From Sinelater perroti (lineage: Eukaryota; Arthropoda; Insecta; Coleoptera; Elateridae): a stretch of DNA of 64,000 nucleotides. This document shows, in pieces, positions 46,329 to 58,371 of this stretch. Each line of letters opens with the position of its first letter. Within the stretch, counting starts at the first letter, position 1. The stretch spans positions 124,001-188,000 of the forward strand of contig JARFIY010000360.1 of NCBI GenBank assembly GCA_036346155.1, written 5' to 3'. A model generated the notes under the pieces. That model made no database searches. It was given only the letters and a program-made list of their open reading frames with translations, and had not been told where the DNA came from. The position numbers and the translations under genes are program-made.

Positions 46329-47873
46329 AGTCGAGGCAAATTAGTAAAAAAGTTCGAAATTTTTAGTGGGTACATGTATCGAGACGTTCCAGGGCGTATT
46401 CGATTTAGAAAAGACTAAAAAAATGTTACCACATATTTTTTTGGTATAATGCGAAAGTGCGTTTGTGCACGCAAAAAAATGCATTTATTTGATACATTTT
46501 TTACAGACCCTAAAAAATATTTTATTTCTCGCTTAATAGCTCATTCTCGTTACTCGGAGATTTTTGAGGTCACTGATTTTGGGAAACCAGCTCAAAGTTG
46601 TTTGTTTTCCGAGTTTAAACTGTCTATACAAGAGTTTTTGGGGTGCTGATTACGAATATGATGTTTAGAAAGTGTACCGATCCACTTGGGGGGCATAATT
46701 CTGGGGATGGGGGTGATTTTGGGAAACCAGCTCAAAGTTGTTCGTTTTTCGAGATTAAACTGTTTATATTTGATAGCATTTTTTCTTAAAATTTGACAGT
46801 TTCCGAATCAGCACACGGTAGATATTTTTTTTTAGCTGATGGAAAATGAACATACTAGTATATTTGAAAGATTATTATTGCAACAAAGAAGATTTATTGT
46901 AAAAATTTAATCATTGTAACGTTTACCTAAATCTGTTGCTCAAAATTGCTTTATGAAAATTTCAATTTACTTTGATAAAAGAGAAAGGCTAAGAAAACGA
47001 TATAAAATTAAAATTTGAAGATATTTTTTTACTTTTAATTTTTTTACTTAAATAGAACCTTGGAAACCAGTTTTTAAATCTTGAAAACTCCTATTTATTT
47101 AATACTGTTAAAATGTGGACACTGATAGGGTTGTCTGTGTGCAAGCAAACATTTTTTCGTAATAATATCTGAAAAAAATCGTTTTTGAAAATAATTAAAA
47201 TTGAATTATACTCAAATGAAAAAATGCCTACGCGCACCCTGGTGCCCCAGGGTATCCTTTTCCCAAAGCGCCTTAGGGCATTTTCTCATTTCGGAGCGTT
47301 GGAGTTTAATTTGAGAATCAACAACGTTACCAAAGATCTCAAAAACCCTTATTCAGACAGTTTAAACTCGGAAAACAAACAAATTTGAGGTTATTTCCCA
47401 AAATCTCCTTAATCCTCAGAATTATGCTCCCCTCCAATTGCGTTGGGGCACTTTTTAAACATCATATTCGTTATTAGCTACCCCAAAAACACTTATATAA
47501 ACAGTTTAAACTCCAAAAAACAAACAAATTTGAGGTAATTTCCTAAAATCACTCTCATCCCCAGAATTATGCCATTTTCTAAGCATTATATTCGTGATCA
47601 GCGACCCCAAAAACCTCCGAGTAACGAGAATGAATTTATTTTGGACAATATTAAGCGAGAAATAATATATTTTTTAGAGCCTGCAAATAGTGCATCAAAT
47701 AAATGCATTTTTTGCGTGCACAAATGCACTTTCGCATTATAATAAAAAAAATATGTAGTAACATTTTTTTCTGAGGTTCTTACAAATCGAATGCACCTTG
47801 GTACGTTTAGATACGTGTATCCACTAAAAATTTCGAGCTTTTAGCGTTTTTTTACTAATTTGACTCAGCTAAT
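46329..47873. mobile_element. Foldback-type element with repeated arms
   Basis: The two halves are inverted copies. The left starts GTCGAGGCAAATTAGTAAAAA then TTCGAAATTTTTAGTGG. The right ends with the inverse, CCACTAAAAATTTCGAGC then CTAATTTGACTCAGC. Within the arms, a unit carrying GATTTTGGGAAA, CTCAAA.TTGTTTGTTTT, GAGTTTAAACTGT, GTTTTTGGGGT and ATAATTCTGGGGATG recurs two or more times. Outer arms also share GCGAAAGTGC.TTTGTGCACGC and CTCGTTACTCGGAG. Total length is about 1.54 kb with a central unmatched spacer of about 300 bp. It encodes no recognisable protein. Confidence 0.85.
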
Positions 47874-49080
47874 AAGAGATAAATAAATAACCCCAAAAAT
47901 ACAAAGCTGTAAGATTAAGATACTAATGTAAGAGTCCTATATTTTAGCAAGATTTCAAAATATTATGGAATGTGCACTTCTGATCATTAGTCAAAGCAAT
48001 TTAAAATTTCTATATTTATTCTAAATTTATTACTTTTTTGTGGTCAGATCGCTTGTTGTAAGTTGCTTTGTTAGCACTTATTTTTTTATGGTCAAATTAC
48101 TTGTATTTCTTGGTTACGTCGTAAATTTGGTTTCTGTCGGAAATTTTCCGATGCGAAGGGATTCGAGTGTAGCAGCTCTACGGTTGTATTTTCGGCTTAT
48201 TTTGTTGATAATCGTAGGTTTCTGACTAGGCGAAGTTAATTTTTATTATCTAATTGCACATGCGTATATAACGGCTTTTCAGTTTTCTCACAATACAACC
48301 TAAAAAAAATTGGATTTATCTCGATGTCCCTGTAGAACGTCGTTTACAATGCCAAAACTTGTCTTGTTTTCTCTAAGTTTTAATTTTATTTGTACTGTAT
48401 AAAACAGATAATAGGTATTAAAATGTTTCAAGAAAACTTTTAACTGCCTATAAGTGCGGTGAAGTATACCCATGTTTTGCAAATCGCAAAAAAGAAAAAT
48501 GTGTGCTAGCTACAACACTGCTTCAAAACTGAAGGTAAATAACTGGCGAAGCATTATTATTAGTCATTTATAAAATAAAATTTTTAAGAGAATTTATGAA
48601 ATTTATATTTCACTTAATGTTGTATATGACAACACGTAATCATTTATGCATTTATGCAATTTAAACCTTATTTTCCTAGAGTTAAGCATTAAAATTTAGA
48701 AACTCTAAGGTACTTTACCATTATTAATAAGATTGCAAACATAAAAATTTTAATTTTTGATCTATCAGTTTTAGGGACTAAATATGTCAAGCAATTGATC
48801 ATTACTGTCTTGAAAATCTTTAAATGGATTTTATTTACTTTTATTGGTGAATTGTAGCAGTTGTTAGTAATATGTTCAGAAATTTGATATTTATTGTCGA
48901 GAGGTTAAGACACTTGGCTGTGATGAGGATGAATTGTGTTTGATTATGACCTATTTATTCACTAAAATTAATTGAATATTTATGTTTAATTTGAACAATG
49001 AGTAATATAGCGGTTGTTTGAAGTACTAGAGAGATTTGCTTAAATATTGAACTAAAACTTATAATAAATATTTTTAACCT
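47874..49080. other. Unannotated AT-rich region
   Basis: A less AT-rich patch at 48130-48250 has no recognised feature. The remainder is AT-rich and blank. Confidence 0.45.
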
Positions 49081-49084
49081 ATTG

Positions 49085-49570
49085 GGGCCTAGTATCGTCT
49101 ATCGTTTTCTCGGCTAATTTCTTGCGAGCTTTTGTCACGACTGCCATAATTCGGTTCTATTGCTAGACTTTCGTGCCTCTTTGGTTATGTTTTTTTAGAT
49201 AATGTACTATAGATTTTTAATCGGGTTTATGTCTGGAGGCTGTCAAGGCTACGGTAAAAAACCTAATTAGTTGCTCCCCTTTATAAGAAATTTTTGTATG
49301 AGTTGGATAGAAGAGTTGCCATCGTCTTTAAAAACATTTTCTTAACGAAAATATGATTATTAAAGACAGGTAGAAGAACATTATTTAAAATTTTTATGTA
49401 TTTGCTACCACACAATTACATGTTATCTGCAACCATATCAAATACTACTTCATACCATTATGCTAATACTCGCATATTTTAGAGTTTAATGAAGAAATTT
49501 ATCATCTAATTAATTAAACGAACGCTTCTATAACCAGGTTCGAACATTGTCACTAAATTGCTACTACCCG
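49085..49570 (-). pseudogene. Tc1-like transposase relic
   Basis: On the minus strand QPPDINPIKNL.YII, around 49200-49260, matches the Tc1-family block W.PQSPDLNPIENLW. It is followed by a basic stretch and an ELW.. segment near 49150 as in the Tc1 C-terminus. The Trp of NLW is a stop here. Upstream (49260-49570) is decayed transposase sequence without clear motifs. Terminal repeats were not found. Confidence 0.62.
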
Positions 49571-50390
49571 GTCGAGAATTTGTTTTTTTTTCTACTAACT
49601 TAATTCAGCACATTTATTTTTTCATTTCCTTTAATTTGGTATTTCTTGTAATTAAAAAAATTAAATAACATTGCAATTATCGACAGATGGATGGCTTTTA
49701 ATTAGCTTCTTAAATCTTTTACCCATAAAACATAAGAATTTCATCGTAAATATAAAAGTTTCAAAAGATGTAATACCCAAATTACCAAACACGTATAATG
49801 TATCATTTTAACAAAATTTGCTTCAAACACCCATTTTCCCACTTTTATAGTACTTATTCAAATATAGTAAAAGCCACGCAGCCAACAAATGCGTTTAATT
49901 GCTTCACTACGTGATTTCGTTTAACGAATTCAATTATGTTTATTCGTTTTGATTTAGCGAAAATAAATGTATAAAACTGAATAAGCAGGCCACTATTGAC
50001 TTAATCCGCTCATTTATTTGCTAAAATAACCATTTCCAATGCAAATGGCGCCTGTGGGGAATACCTTAGGGATAATACACTTTTTAGTCGGCACTAAAAT
50101 ATTCGAAATTAACAAACAGTTTGTACTAAGGGTTCCCGAATCAGGAAGACTACAGAACTAATTGCTTTTGAATATTAATCAAACTTTTGTAGTTGAGGGG
50201 CAGGTTTATTTATTTAAGTAATTATAAAATAATGTAAGAGCACTCATCTGTTTAATTTAAAAAAGTTTGAAATATCTTTTGATTTTTTTTTATTAATAAG
50301 AATGTAGAATTAGAGAAGAAGTAGTTCGTTAACTACACTTCGAATACACTATAGACTGTAAAGACAGTAGAATTGAATTTAGCTTGGAAA
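49571..50390. other. Unannotated AT-rich region
   Basis: No supported feature is seen. Confidence 0.5.
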
Positions 50391-53126
50391 TGTCGTTCAG
50401 TAACCTATGATCTTATGATAAGGTAGTAATATGGATGGAAAGAGTTGTTTCAGTTTATAAAGTAGACTCTCATGCCATACTCTGATGAAAACGTGTTCTT
50501 GTAAAATTTTTATGATCTCATTTACAATTCTGTAGCTCGAGTCAATCGTTGAATGTTTTGTACGAAAACTGAATTGATATGTTGGTAGTATCATATCTAA
50601 GTTGATATATGTTTCTAATATTTTCAAGAACAGCCAATCAGAGATTTTTGATAATTGGGGCAGCAAACTTATTGGTCTATAGGAGGAGGGAGAATGAGGT
50701 GATTTTCCAAATTGGCTAAAAGAACTATTTTTGAAAATTTCCAAGTTATGCGAAAGTAGGATAATTTTATCATGCTATTAAAAATGGTAGTTAGAAACTC
50801 TGTTGGTTTTCTCAATAATTGTTTGAGAACGTGGCCTGTTATAAGGTCATAACCAGGGGCTTTATAAATATTACAAATGTCTTTTTGATTTTTAACTTAT
50901 ATAGATAAAAATAGATTGATTAGAAGGGTTAGTGAATATAGTCTTTCTTTAAGTTGTAGGCCTTTGCTTTAAGTTGTGGAGCACTGAATGTTTGTGATAG
51001 ATATTCTGCAAAAATGTAAGATTTTTCTTGGCTTGCTCTTGCCCGGCTTCCATCCTGCCTCTTTAGTAGGAGTATGTTATTTGTTGGTTTCTTGAGTGTT
51101 TTTTGTTTTTTCCATATTAAGGGATCGTCTTTTGATAAACTAGCTATGTAGGCTTCGAATGTTGAGTTCATTAAGTTTTTAATGTAAATTTTAGTTATCG
51201 TATTAGTCTATTGAATATGTTTTTATTGATAAGATTAAAAGTCATCTGCCACCTGCGTCTTGAGCATCTTTTTTTGCTGTAAATTTACGGATTAGTACAG
51301 GTATTTATATTATCTGATTGGTTTTGGTTTATTATTAGTGTGTGATTGTGAAAATTTGAACAGCGTTTTTAAGTTCTTCGTGTGTTTTTAGCGGAATGTT
51401 AAGACGAACCTACGTCTTAATCAATAATTTTTTAAAAAACAATCGAATCTGTTTTAGTAGACACTAGTTTTAGTGCAACTGGTTTTGTAGTAATATGTGT
51501 ACTAAACATAAAGATTACCGAAGAATGATCAAACGATAAATTTCAGTTGGATTCGATGTAGAAGTAATTGTAAACCATTAACTACTAGAAGTCGAATAGA
51601 TCTAAAAATTTATTGAGGTCCATAGGCCAATATGTTGGCTCACCGGTTGGCAAGTATAAAAGGCTTGTAAGAGGTTTCTTCCTGTTGGACTTATGCATTT
51701 CGATCCCCAATCTGCATGCTTTATTCACCTCCAACTATAAAACGATTTTCTAGTAGATTAAACATTGTTCGTACTCTTCTCTGTTAATTGCATGTCTTTG
51801 AGAACTATAGAGAGCAATTACAGTAAGAGATCTTGGTTTAGCATTGACGTGAATTATTGGTACTTGTAGTGTATCAATTTGATATTGGAGTTCATTATGC
51901 GATATTGTATCACGTATTAATATTGCCGCTCCTGTATGTACTACGATTTCTGTAAGGTATATCGTATAACATGGTATTTCTAAAATAGTTCTGTTAGTAA
52001 AGTGCGTTTCAGAGATGAGCATTATGTTAATTTTATGTACTTATAGAAAGTATGTTATCTTAGTTTTGTGGTTAGACAAGTCATTAGAGTTTCAAAAGGC
52101 AATCCATAATGATAATATATCCATTATTTAATTAATTTGCTAATAACAGTAGAGGGTGTGTTAAGTATCATACTGTTCTAATTTACATGCTAATTTAGAC
52201 ATTGTCTTGAATTTTATTAGAAACTTATTTAGCTGAATATGTTTCTCACCAACTGGCCGCCAAGGTAGTTTTTGCTGTTCTTTTACATCATTAGCATATG
52301 TGGTGAGTTCATATTTTTTATTGACTATGTTGACTGGCTTAACATTTGGGTAGATAAAATTTGGAGTAGATTTTGATTATGATAAGGATTATCCCTTATC
52401 TTAACGCTTTGAATTTTCTATATACCTCACATTTTGCTGATGTATATTTGTTTTTTTTTTGACACAATGTTGAGTTATGACTATCTTCATATTTTACACA
52501 TTTACACACAGCTGTTTGCAATATGTTCTAGAATGCCCATATAGTTGGTACCTCGTACATGATGTTACTTCTTTTATGAATTGGTTTGACGTTATTCTCA
52601 ACTAGTATAAGATTTCTAGATTATAAATGTCTGTTATTTTTCTTAGGTTTTAAGTCTATATAAAATAATATTTGATGCCGTGTATTCATCAAGTATCGGA
52701 CTATATGTCCTTTTGTTTTAATATCTAGTTTTATATCTGTAATGGGTATCGAGTAGTGGAGGTTCCTTATGACCACTTTGTACGCTCTGTCTTTTTTTAT
52801 TTGGTACGTGTGATGTACAATTTTTTTGTTATTGAAATATCTGATTAATTTTAGTAGATTTCGGAAGTATTTGTTTTTAACTATATCATTTAAAAGTACT
52901 TTACATAATACGTTTCTTTCTCTGTAGCTTGTGCGAGATTCTCAATAATTATTTTGAAGTTTATTACTCCGTAGATGTAGATTGGAGGTGGTTTGAGGTC
53001 TTTGGAAGGATTATTTGATTTGGAATTGTTACTATATGAGTACCACAGATGTAGTTTTATCAATTCTGTTGGTTTTTGTTTGATGACGTTTTCCTTTTTT
53101 ACTTTCCTTATTATAGGATAAGATAT
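50391..53126 (-). mobile_element. Jockey-type LINE with ORF1, endonuclease and RT remains
   Basis: On the minus strand the order is ORF1 (53126 to about 52240), then endonuclease (52022-51750), linker (51171-50929) and RT start (50744-50397). ORF1 reads PPPIYIYGVINFKIIIENLAQ and later a decayed zinc knuckle, CVKYEDSHNSTLC, whose second Cys is Tyr. The endonuclease reads LISETHFTNRTILEIPCYTI, followed by GAAILIRD and an N..PRSLTVIALY segment. The RT reads SYRPISLLPQLSKISDWLFLK and YQFSFRTKHSTID. The YADD region is absent, so the element is 3'-truncated or deleted. Repeat B copy 2 interrupts or abuts its 5' side. Confidence 0.85.
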
Positions 53127-54018
53127 GTAATCGGCGAAAATTTTACCTACCCAGTTTTTCACATTTCTGGACGAAATATAGCCTCAGGACATCAAAAAAG
53201 TTGGTTTGGGCCATTGGTTCGTGTGTGTGTGTGTGTGTGTGTGTGTCGGTCCGTCAGTAAACAGGATATCTCGAGAACCGTAAAAGCTAGAGACTTGAAA
53301 TTTGGTATGCAAGTTACTTGTAGGCAGGGGACGCAGTGCGAAACTTTTGGTAAAAATCGGCCGAGCCGTTTGGTCGCAAGGTCCCAAAATCGATCGCAAA
53401 GCGGTCGCGAATCTAAACGGTTGAAGATATAAAAAATTTATGAGAATAAAAATGATTTGTTATCATGATATAAACATGAATTTAAAATAAAAGTTGGTAA
53501 AATAGGAACTCGAAAAAAATTAAAGCTCAGGATTTTTAACATACCGGGTGTTCATAAAATGTTTCAGGAAATTTATATTACCGGATAGATCAGACCGAGA
53601 CGAACAAAAAATTACAATGAAATTTTTTGATCCGAGTTCAAATAAATAAGTTATAGCCGATTAAAAGTTAATTAAACAGACCAATCACAGCGCGCTCGGA
53701 GAGCTTCCGTGCCGACTGCAGGAGGACGGGGGTGGGAGCGCTTGGCCGCTAGGAGGGAGCACGCAGGCGATAACGGGGAAGGCCGTGCGGCCGAGCTCGC
53801 ACGGTTACCTTCAGTGACGTAGCAAAATTTTAAGTACGAGTCAATTATTGTCTTGTACTGTTTATTTTAATCAGCTTTCGAGTGTTGGACTCGCGCCTCG
53901 TCCTTTTTTAAAATAACAAGTTCCGGGACGAGAGCAGCGCAGGGCCGAGACGATGGACCTGGTATAATATATAATAATAGGATAAGGAAAGTCGTGTGAT
54001 GTTCACACCAGATTTTTT
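53127..54018 (+). repeat. Dispersed repeat B, copy 2 (longest)
   Basis: This copy of about 890 bp carries every block of the family. They are GTAATCGGCGAAAATTTTAC, a (GT)n tract at 53221-53246, CAGGATATCTCGAGAACCG, ATTTGGTATGCAAGTTACTT, ATACCGGGTGTTCATAAAAT, the GC-rich middle and the terminal hairpin GTGTGATGTTCACAC before CAGATTTTTT. The GC-rich middle differs from its AT-rich surroundings. No coding domain is seen. Confidence 0.9.
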
Positions 54019-55799
54019 AATTATAGATTAGCTGGTTCTGCAAACAAAATGCAATACACGGCTTTGATACAATAAAGATACTTATAAATCAATTTGGAGA
54101 GAGGATTAAGTGAATGTATTCACAGCTCTAGCTTTAGGTTCTAATATTACTTAAGATTAATTAATTTAGAGTAAGTCTTGTGGTAGCTTACATTTAAGTC
54201 TTGTGTGTATGTTCTTTTTTCCGAGACTTAATTTCGTTGCACTTGTACGTCACCAATTTTTTAAAGAAATTATCAGTTAGTTTTATCATAACTGTAAGAG
54301 CTTAACATACCGCTATTTGATTTATTTACTGAGTGTACAACACACCCCTATGCTTTGAAAATTAAATGCATACCATTTTTAAAATGGCAAGCACTTCTTT
54401 CCTTTATTTTCGATAAGCTTTCAAAGCTCTCTACTATCATAGATTCAGCTAACAAATATATCTTGTACTTTCAGAGTTTTGTTGTTATCATTTTTATATT
54501 CACAAAAGTTTGATTTTTCAATTTTTAATATATGCACTTTTTTTTTTGTTTTATATCTATCAACCAGACTCACATGACTAGTCAAATTTGTAAAACATCT
54601 CACTTATAAACAAAAAAATTTGCAAATATTTAAAAATACTCTAAATGAGCACAATTTATGGGGTTAGATCACACTCGGATAGATTTAGCGCGAAATGATA
54701 GGATAGCAGATTCTGGTCTTAACATACTTAGTTCTATCAAAATCTATTTTATGCTTTCCGAATTATATGCAATATGGTATCATTCAATTGGCGTTGAGGA
54801 GGTCTGTTGGCATGCCATAATTTCGATCAACGCACTTGATAAAACATCAAACTTTATTTTTCCAAAATATAAAGATGGCTTTCCAAATGGCTTACAATAT
54901 TCAATACTGCGTTTATTATTAAAATCCTAGATGTATGAGAAGGAAGGATATACGGCGTATTTGAATTTCTGCGAAATGTTCGTCACAATATTCGTAAGAA
55001 ATGGAGAAAACTATGTTCTGTTTTTATAGCCCCACGCATTATTTACTGTCAAACAGTTTCAAAATTAAACCTATTCAAACACCGAATTCGGAAATATATC
55101 TCACCAAAATTAACAAATTTTCAATTAAATAGTTAAAAAGTGTAAATAAGGAAAAAATCCGAGAGGTTTAGTGCTGTTCTCTAGTGTTTTTTATAATATT
55201 GGTCCAATTAACAAACGATTACTGTCAAGCTTAATGTGGTCCTTTCTGGTAATACAACGTATGCTCAGGAGATTTGACCTGAATAATTGTACGATAGGTA
55301 AAAAATTAGAATAAGTCTCAGGAAAACGTGCTTGTCTTATTTTCCACCAAAAAGAAAAGATAAGACGGCACGATGGCCTAGTAAATATTATAGTCTTAGG
55401 TAGAGGTGTACGTGAAGAAGGTTGTGAACAAAATCAAACTAACTGTACAAATATTGAATTCTTTGCTGTACCCCATAAATAAGATATTTACAAAAACAAT
55501 CTACAAAATTATAATAAAACTTATAATGGCGTATGCGTATGTAGTGGAAATTTACGTGAATAAACTTCACTTAGTTTAGAGATTTAAAGACAATTTTTGG
55601 CATATCGCAGTTAGTGGGAGGGCGACATACCAATCAACCACAAAACTATGATGTAAACAAAAGCGGCCGTCATAAGTATCTGAAATTTAAACTAATCAAC
55701 TACCATCATTTCTAGGACACCGAGGACGATATGGATTAAAGATATTGTAGTCATAAGCATAAAATGATGGGTTTAGATTACATCCCGCCGTGGATGGTG
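54019..55799. other. Unannotated AT-rich region
   Basis: An open frame at 54658-54930 (90 codons) shows no recognised domain and no splice or promoter support. The rest is blank. Confidence 0.4.
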
Positions 55800-55929
55800 C
55801 AACTGATCTTGTCATTCCTATTTAGCCGAAATTTTTTTTATCGCTTCCGGTTTAGAAAATGTACTTGCTTCGGCCACCATGTATAAGAATTACTGACTGA
55901 TGATACTGGATAAGTTTTTTGATATGCTT

Positions 55930-56417
55930 TTTTGTACTGTGTCAGAGAAGTCATAATGTCTTTCACTACGTTTGCTCCACCTAAGTTTCTTTACTCTCAT
56001 AGTAGCATTTGTCTTGCAAACAACAGTTCTTAAGCCTCATTACTTATTCTTAGATGTTCTATTTTTCGGCGCTTGCTGCAATCTGTCAGGTCTTCAAAAG
56101 GCTTCTGCGGGCGGCCAACAGCTACATTAATGACTTTCTTAAGAGGTATTTCTATATTTCCTTAGAGCCGATTGCAATTCTTATTTGAGAAAACTTGCTC
56201 TATCCTTTTAACAGCTACTTGCCACTTGGATTTGATTTTAAATTTAAAACTCAACAATCTAATAACAATTTCGGGTTTTTGCTCGCTATAAAAATCAGGA
56301 TTATCTATTATTTTATTTCGAAATATATCCAGTTTTTTCAAAAAAATCTTTTCGTCATCTAGCTTCAACTTTTTAAATATAAATTTCCGAGTAACAATCT
56401 TCACATAAGAAGCCCTG
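55930..56417 (-). pseudogene. TE-like or orphan gene fragment, broken
   Basis: A strong acceptor (cgttttctttcttttcag) precedes a frame of about 84 codons, lysine-rich, with KWQVAVKRIEQVFSNKN near its end and a stop at 56164. Past the stop, frame-shifted sequence reads VGRPQKPFEDLTDCSKRRKI and later ELLFARQMLL. This resembles an uncharacterised, repeat-associated protein family in arthropods (GRP.K.FE..S..SKRRK), recalled without a name. The stops make it a pseudogene unless the first part is an independent exon. Confidence 0.4.
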
Positions 56418-58169
56418 AAAAGAAAGAAAACGAGAAATCAAGCAACCAACCGCAAAATATTATTTTTCTTAACAAACATAGACTGCACTAAAAATATAAA
56501 AGTAATTGAGAATTTTTGCACCTTATATTTAAATATTTAGTAGGTAAACAAGTGGGACTAACATATAAAAAATAATCACAACCCGAAATTGTGCAAAATA
56601 TTAACTAAATAACTGTTAAACTTATTTTAAGTTTATTTATAACTGTATTTTTCCCAGTTTTAAATCATACAGTTACAAATAAACTAGTGCAATAATAAAC
56701 ATTTTAAAATAGTTGATAATAGTACATATCTGGCTTAATAATATCCATTTTAGAAATCAGAACAATTCACTTAAAAAATACTAAAAAGTAACATGAAAAA
56801 TGTTCCATTTTACTTTTATTTAGAAGTTCGTACGTTCATTCAGAAAAACGCTCAGATAACGACGTTTTTTTGTTCACTCATATTCTCACCCTTACCTGGT
56901 AGTAACAGTTTCCAAGAATTAGCTTGTTTGTAATTACCGATTTATGTCCGTATTTTTGGGTCAAATACCCCTCGGTGCACCACGTCAATTTGGATATCAC
57001 ATATAGTGTCGTGAGTGCTTCAAAGAGTATTTTTGTTACATCTACTCTAACGTATTTTGAGATGACTACTTAGGCTCCACTCCCAGTTTCAGATAACCTT
57101 GTGATGGTTTTATAAGTAACCCTTTTATTTTGCATATTGTGACATATTTTAGTATACTTAACTCCTCCAAATAACCAAACTTAATTTCTTAAACACCTTA
57201 TTGGGAAATAAAACAGAAATAAAGAAAAGTAAAGCTCATTACCACTCTTTAAAACATTTTCAGACTTTAGGGTTGTTTTAGTTTTATACAACATTGTACA
57301 CTAAAGGATATTTTTGTATCAAATAGATAAATTTTTTTAAATGATATAGCGTTTTTAAGTAACGGCCTTCTCTCTTTTGATTTAGCTCTTATTTGTCTAT
57401 TGATTCATTCTGAGTTAATCGCAGCAGACGTTATCATTTTCTTTTATTACTCTTCCTAACTATATGTTATTAATATATAGTTACTTGAAATAGCTATATC
57501 ACTTGTCTTTAGTTTTAAATTTTTTTAATTCAAAGGATTTGCCTATTGTTATGTAGATAACATATAAGTTTTTAACTAGAAAATATGATTAAAATATTTT
57601 CTCTTGTATTTTAATTATTTAGATATTTTTTGCAATGTTTATTTTCTTTGTACATGTACATGACATAACAGGCATTCTAAATATAGTTCACAAGTTATAT
57701 AAACTTTAAAAAATCAAAAATATAGGTTCAGAAAATGATTAAATTAGATTTAGAGGTAAAGAACTCTAAAGCAACATCAATATGTCTTTGACTTCTCATG
57801 TTAGACAACCACTTCTCCCATTTTCTCTTTCCAAGTTTATACTTTGCAAAATTAAACATTTAACACTTAAGAATATTAGATTTGTTTAAAACTACTTCTG
57901 TGTAATGCTTTTAGAATTTTTTACATATATGTTGTAAAAAAATACCATAATAACAAATCCTACTTAGAAGAGAAGAAAGACACAAGAGGAATTTCATGTT
58001 ATAAGTTAAGCTCCTTTCATACACTAATTTTACGAAATATTAAAGTCTTAGTAGCCAAACATAAGCTTGTCAGAACTGGAATAATGAACAAACGGAACCA
58101 TATCAAATAGGATTAGCTTCTATTTCTCTTTCAGGTCGAAATTATTATTTATTGTGGACAGGCGTATCG
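56418..58169. other. Unannotated AT-rich region
   Basis: No supported feature is seen. Confidence 0.5.
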
Positions 58170-58371
58170 CTAAAAATTCCTTAATGTGGCTTCTGAAACT
58201 GATTTATCGGCAAGCAGCAACAATTCGTTTTGAATCTGGTGCGTTGCGTTCCAAATATAGTCTGCTCTGTGTTCTGAAGTTCCGTCATTTGTTATACTGC
58301 AGACTATTTTATTGCGCGCCTCATCCAAACCTGCAATTTGGAGAGTGTCCAAGGTGCTATATCGACTTTTT
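58170..58371 (-). CDS. Candidate terminal exon of an unrecognised gene
   Basis: An acceptor (tggcttcatttcag) at 58373-58372 opens a frame that reads SRYSTLDTLQIAGLDEARNK, then IVCSITNDGTSEHRADYIWN and ATHQIQNELLLLADKSVSEA, and stops at TAG. An AATAAA lies about 20 bases after the stop. Composition is well above background G+C and residue usage is natural and acidic-basic balanced, unlike chance frames nearby. No upstream exon was located in the window, and I do not recognise the family. The opposite strand is also open, which tempers confidence. Confidence 0.42.

Noticed and set aside
53221..53246. (GT)n tract considered as a separate locus
   Set aside because: It lies inside repeat B copy 2 and is absent from copy 1, so it is an internal variable tract of that family.
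54658..54930. 90-codon plus-strand frame
   Set aside because: No recognisable domain, no promoter or splice signals; kept only as a remark.
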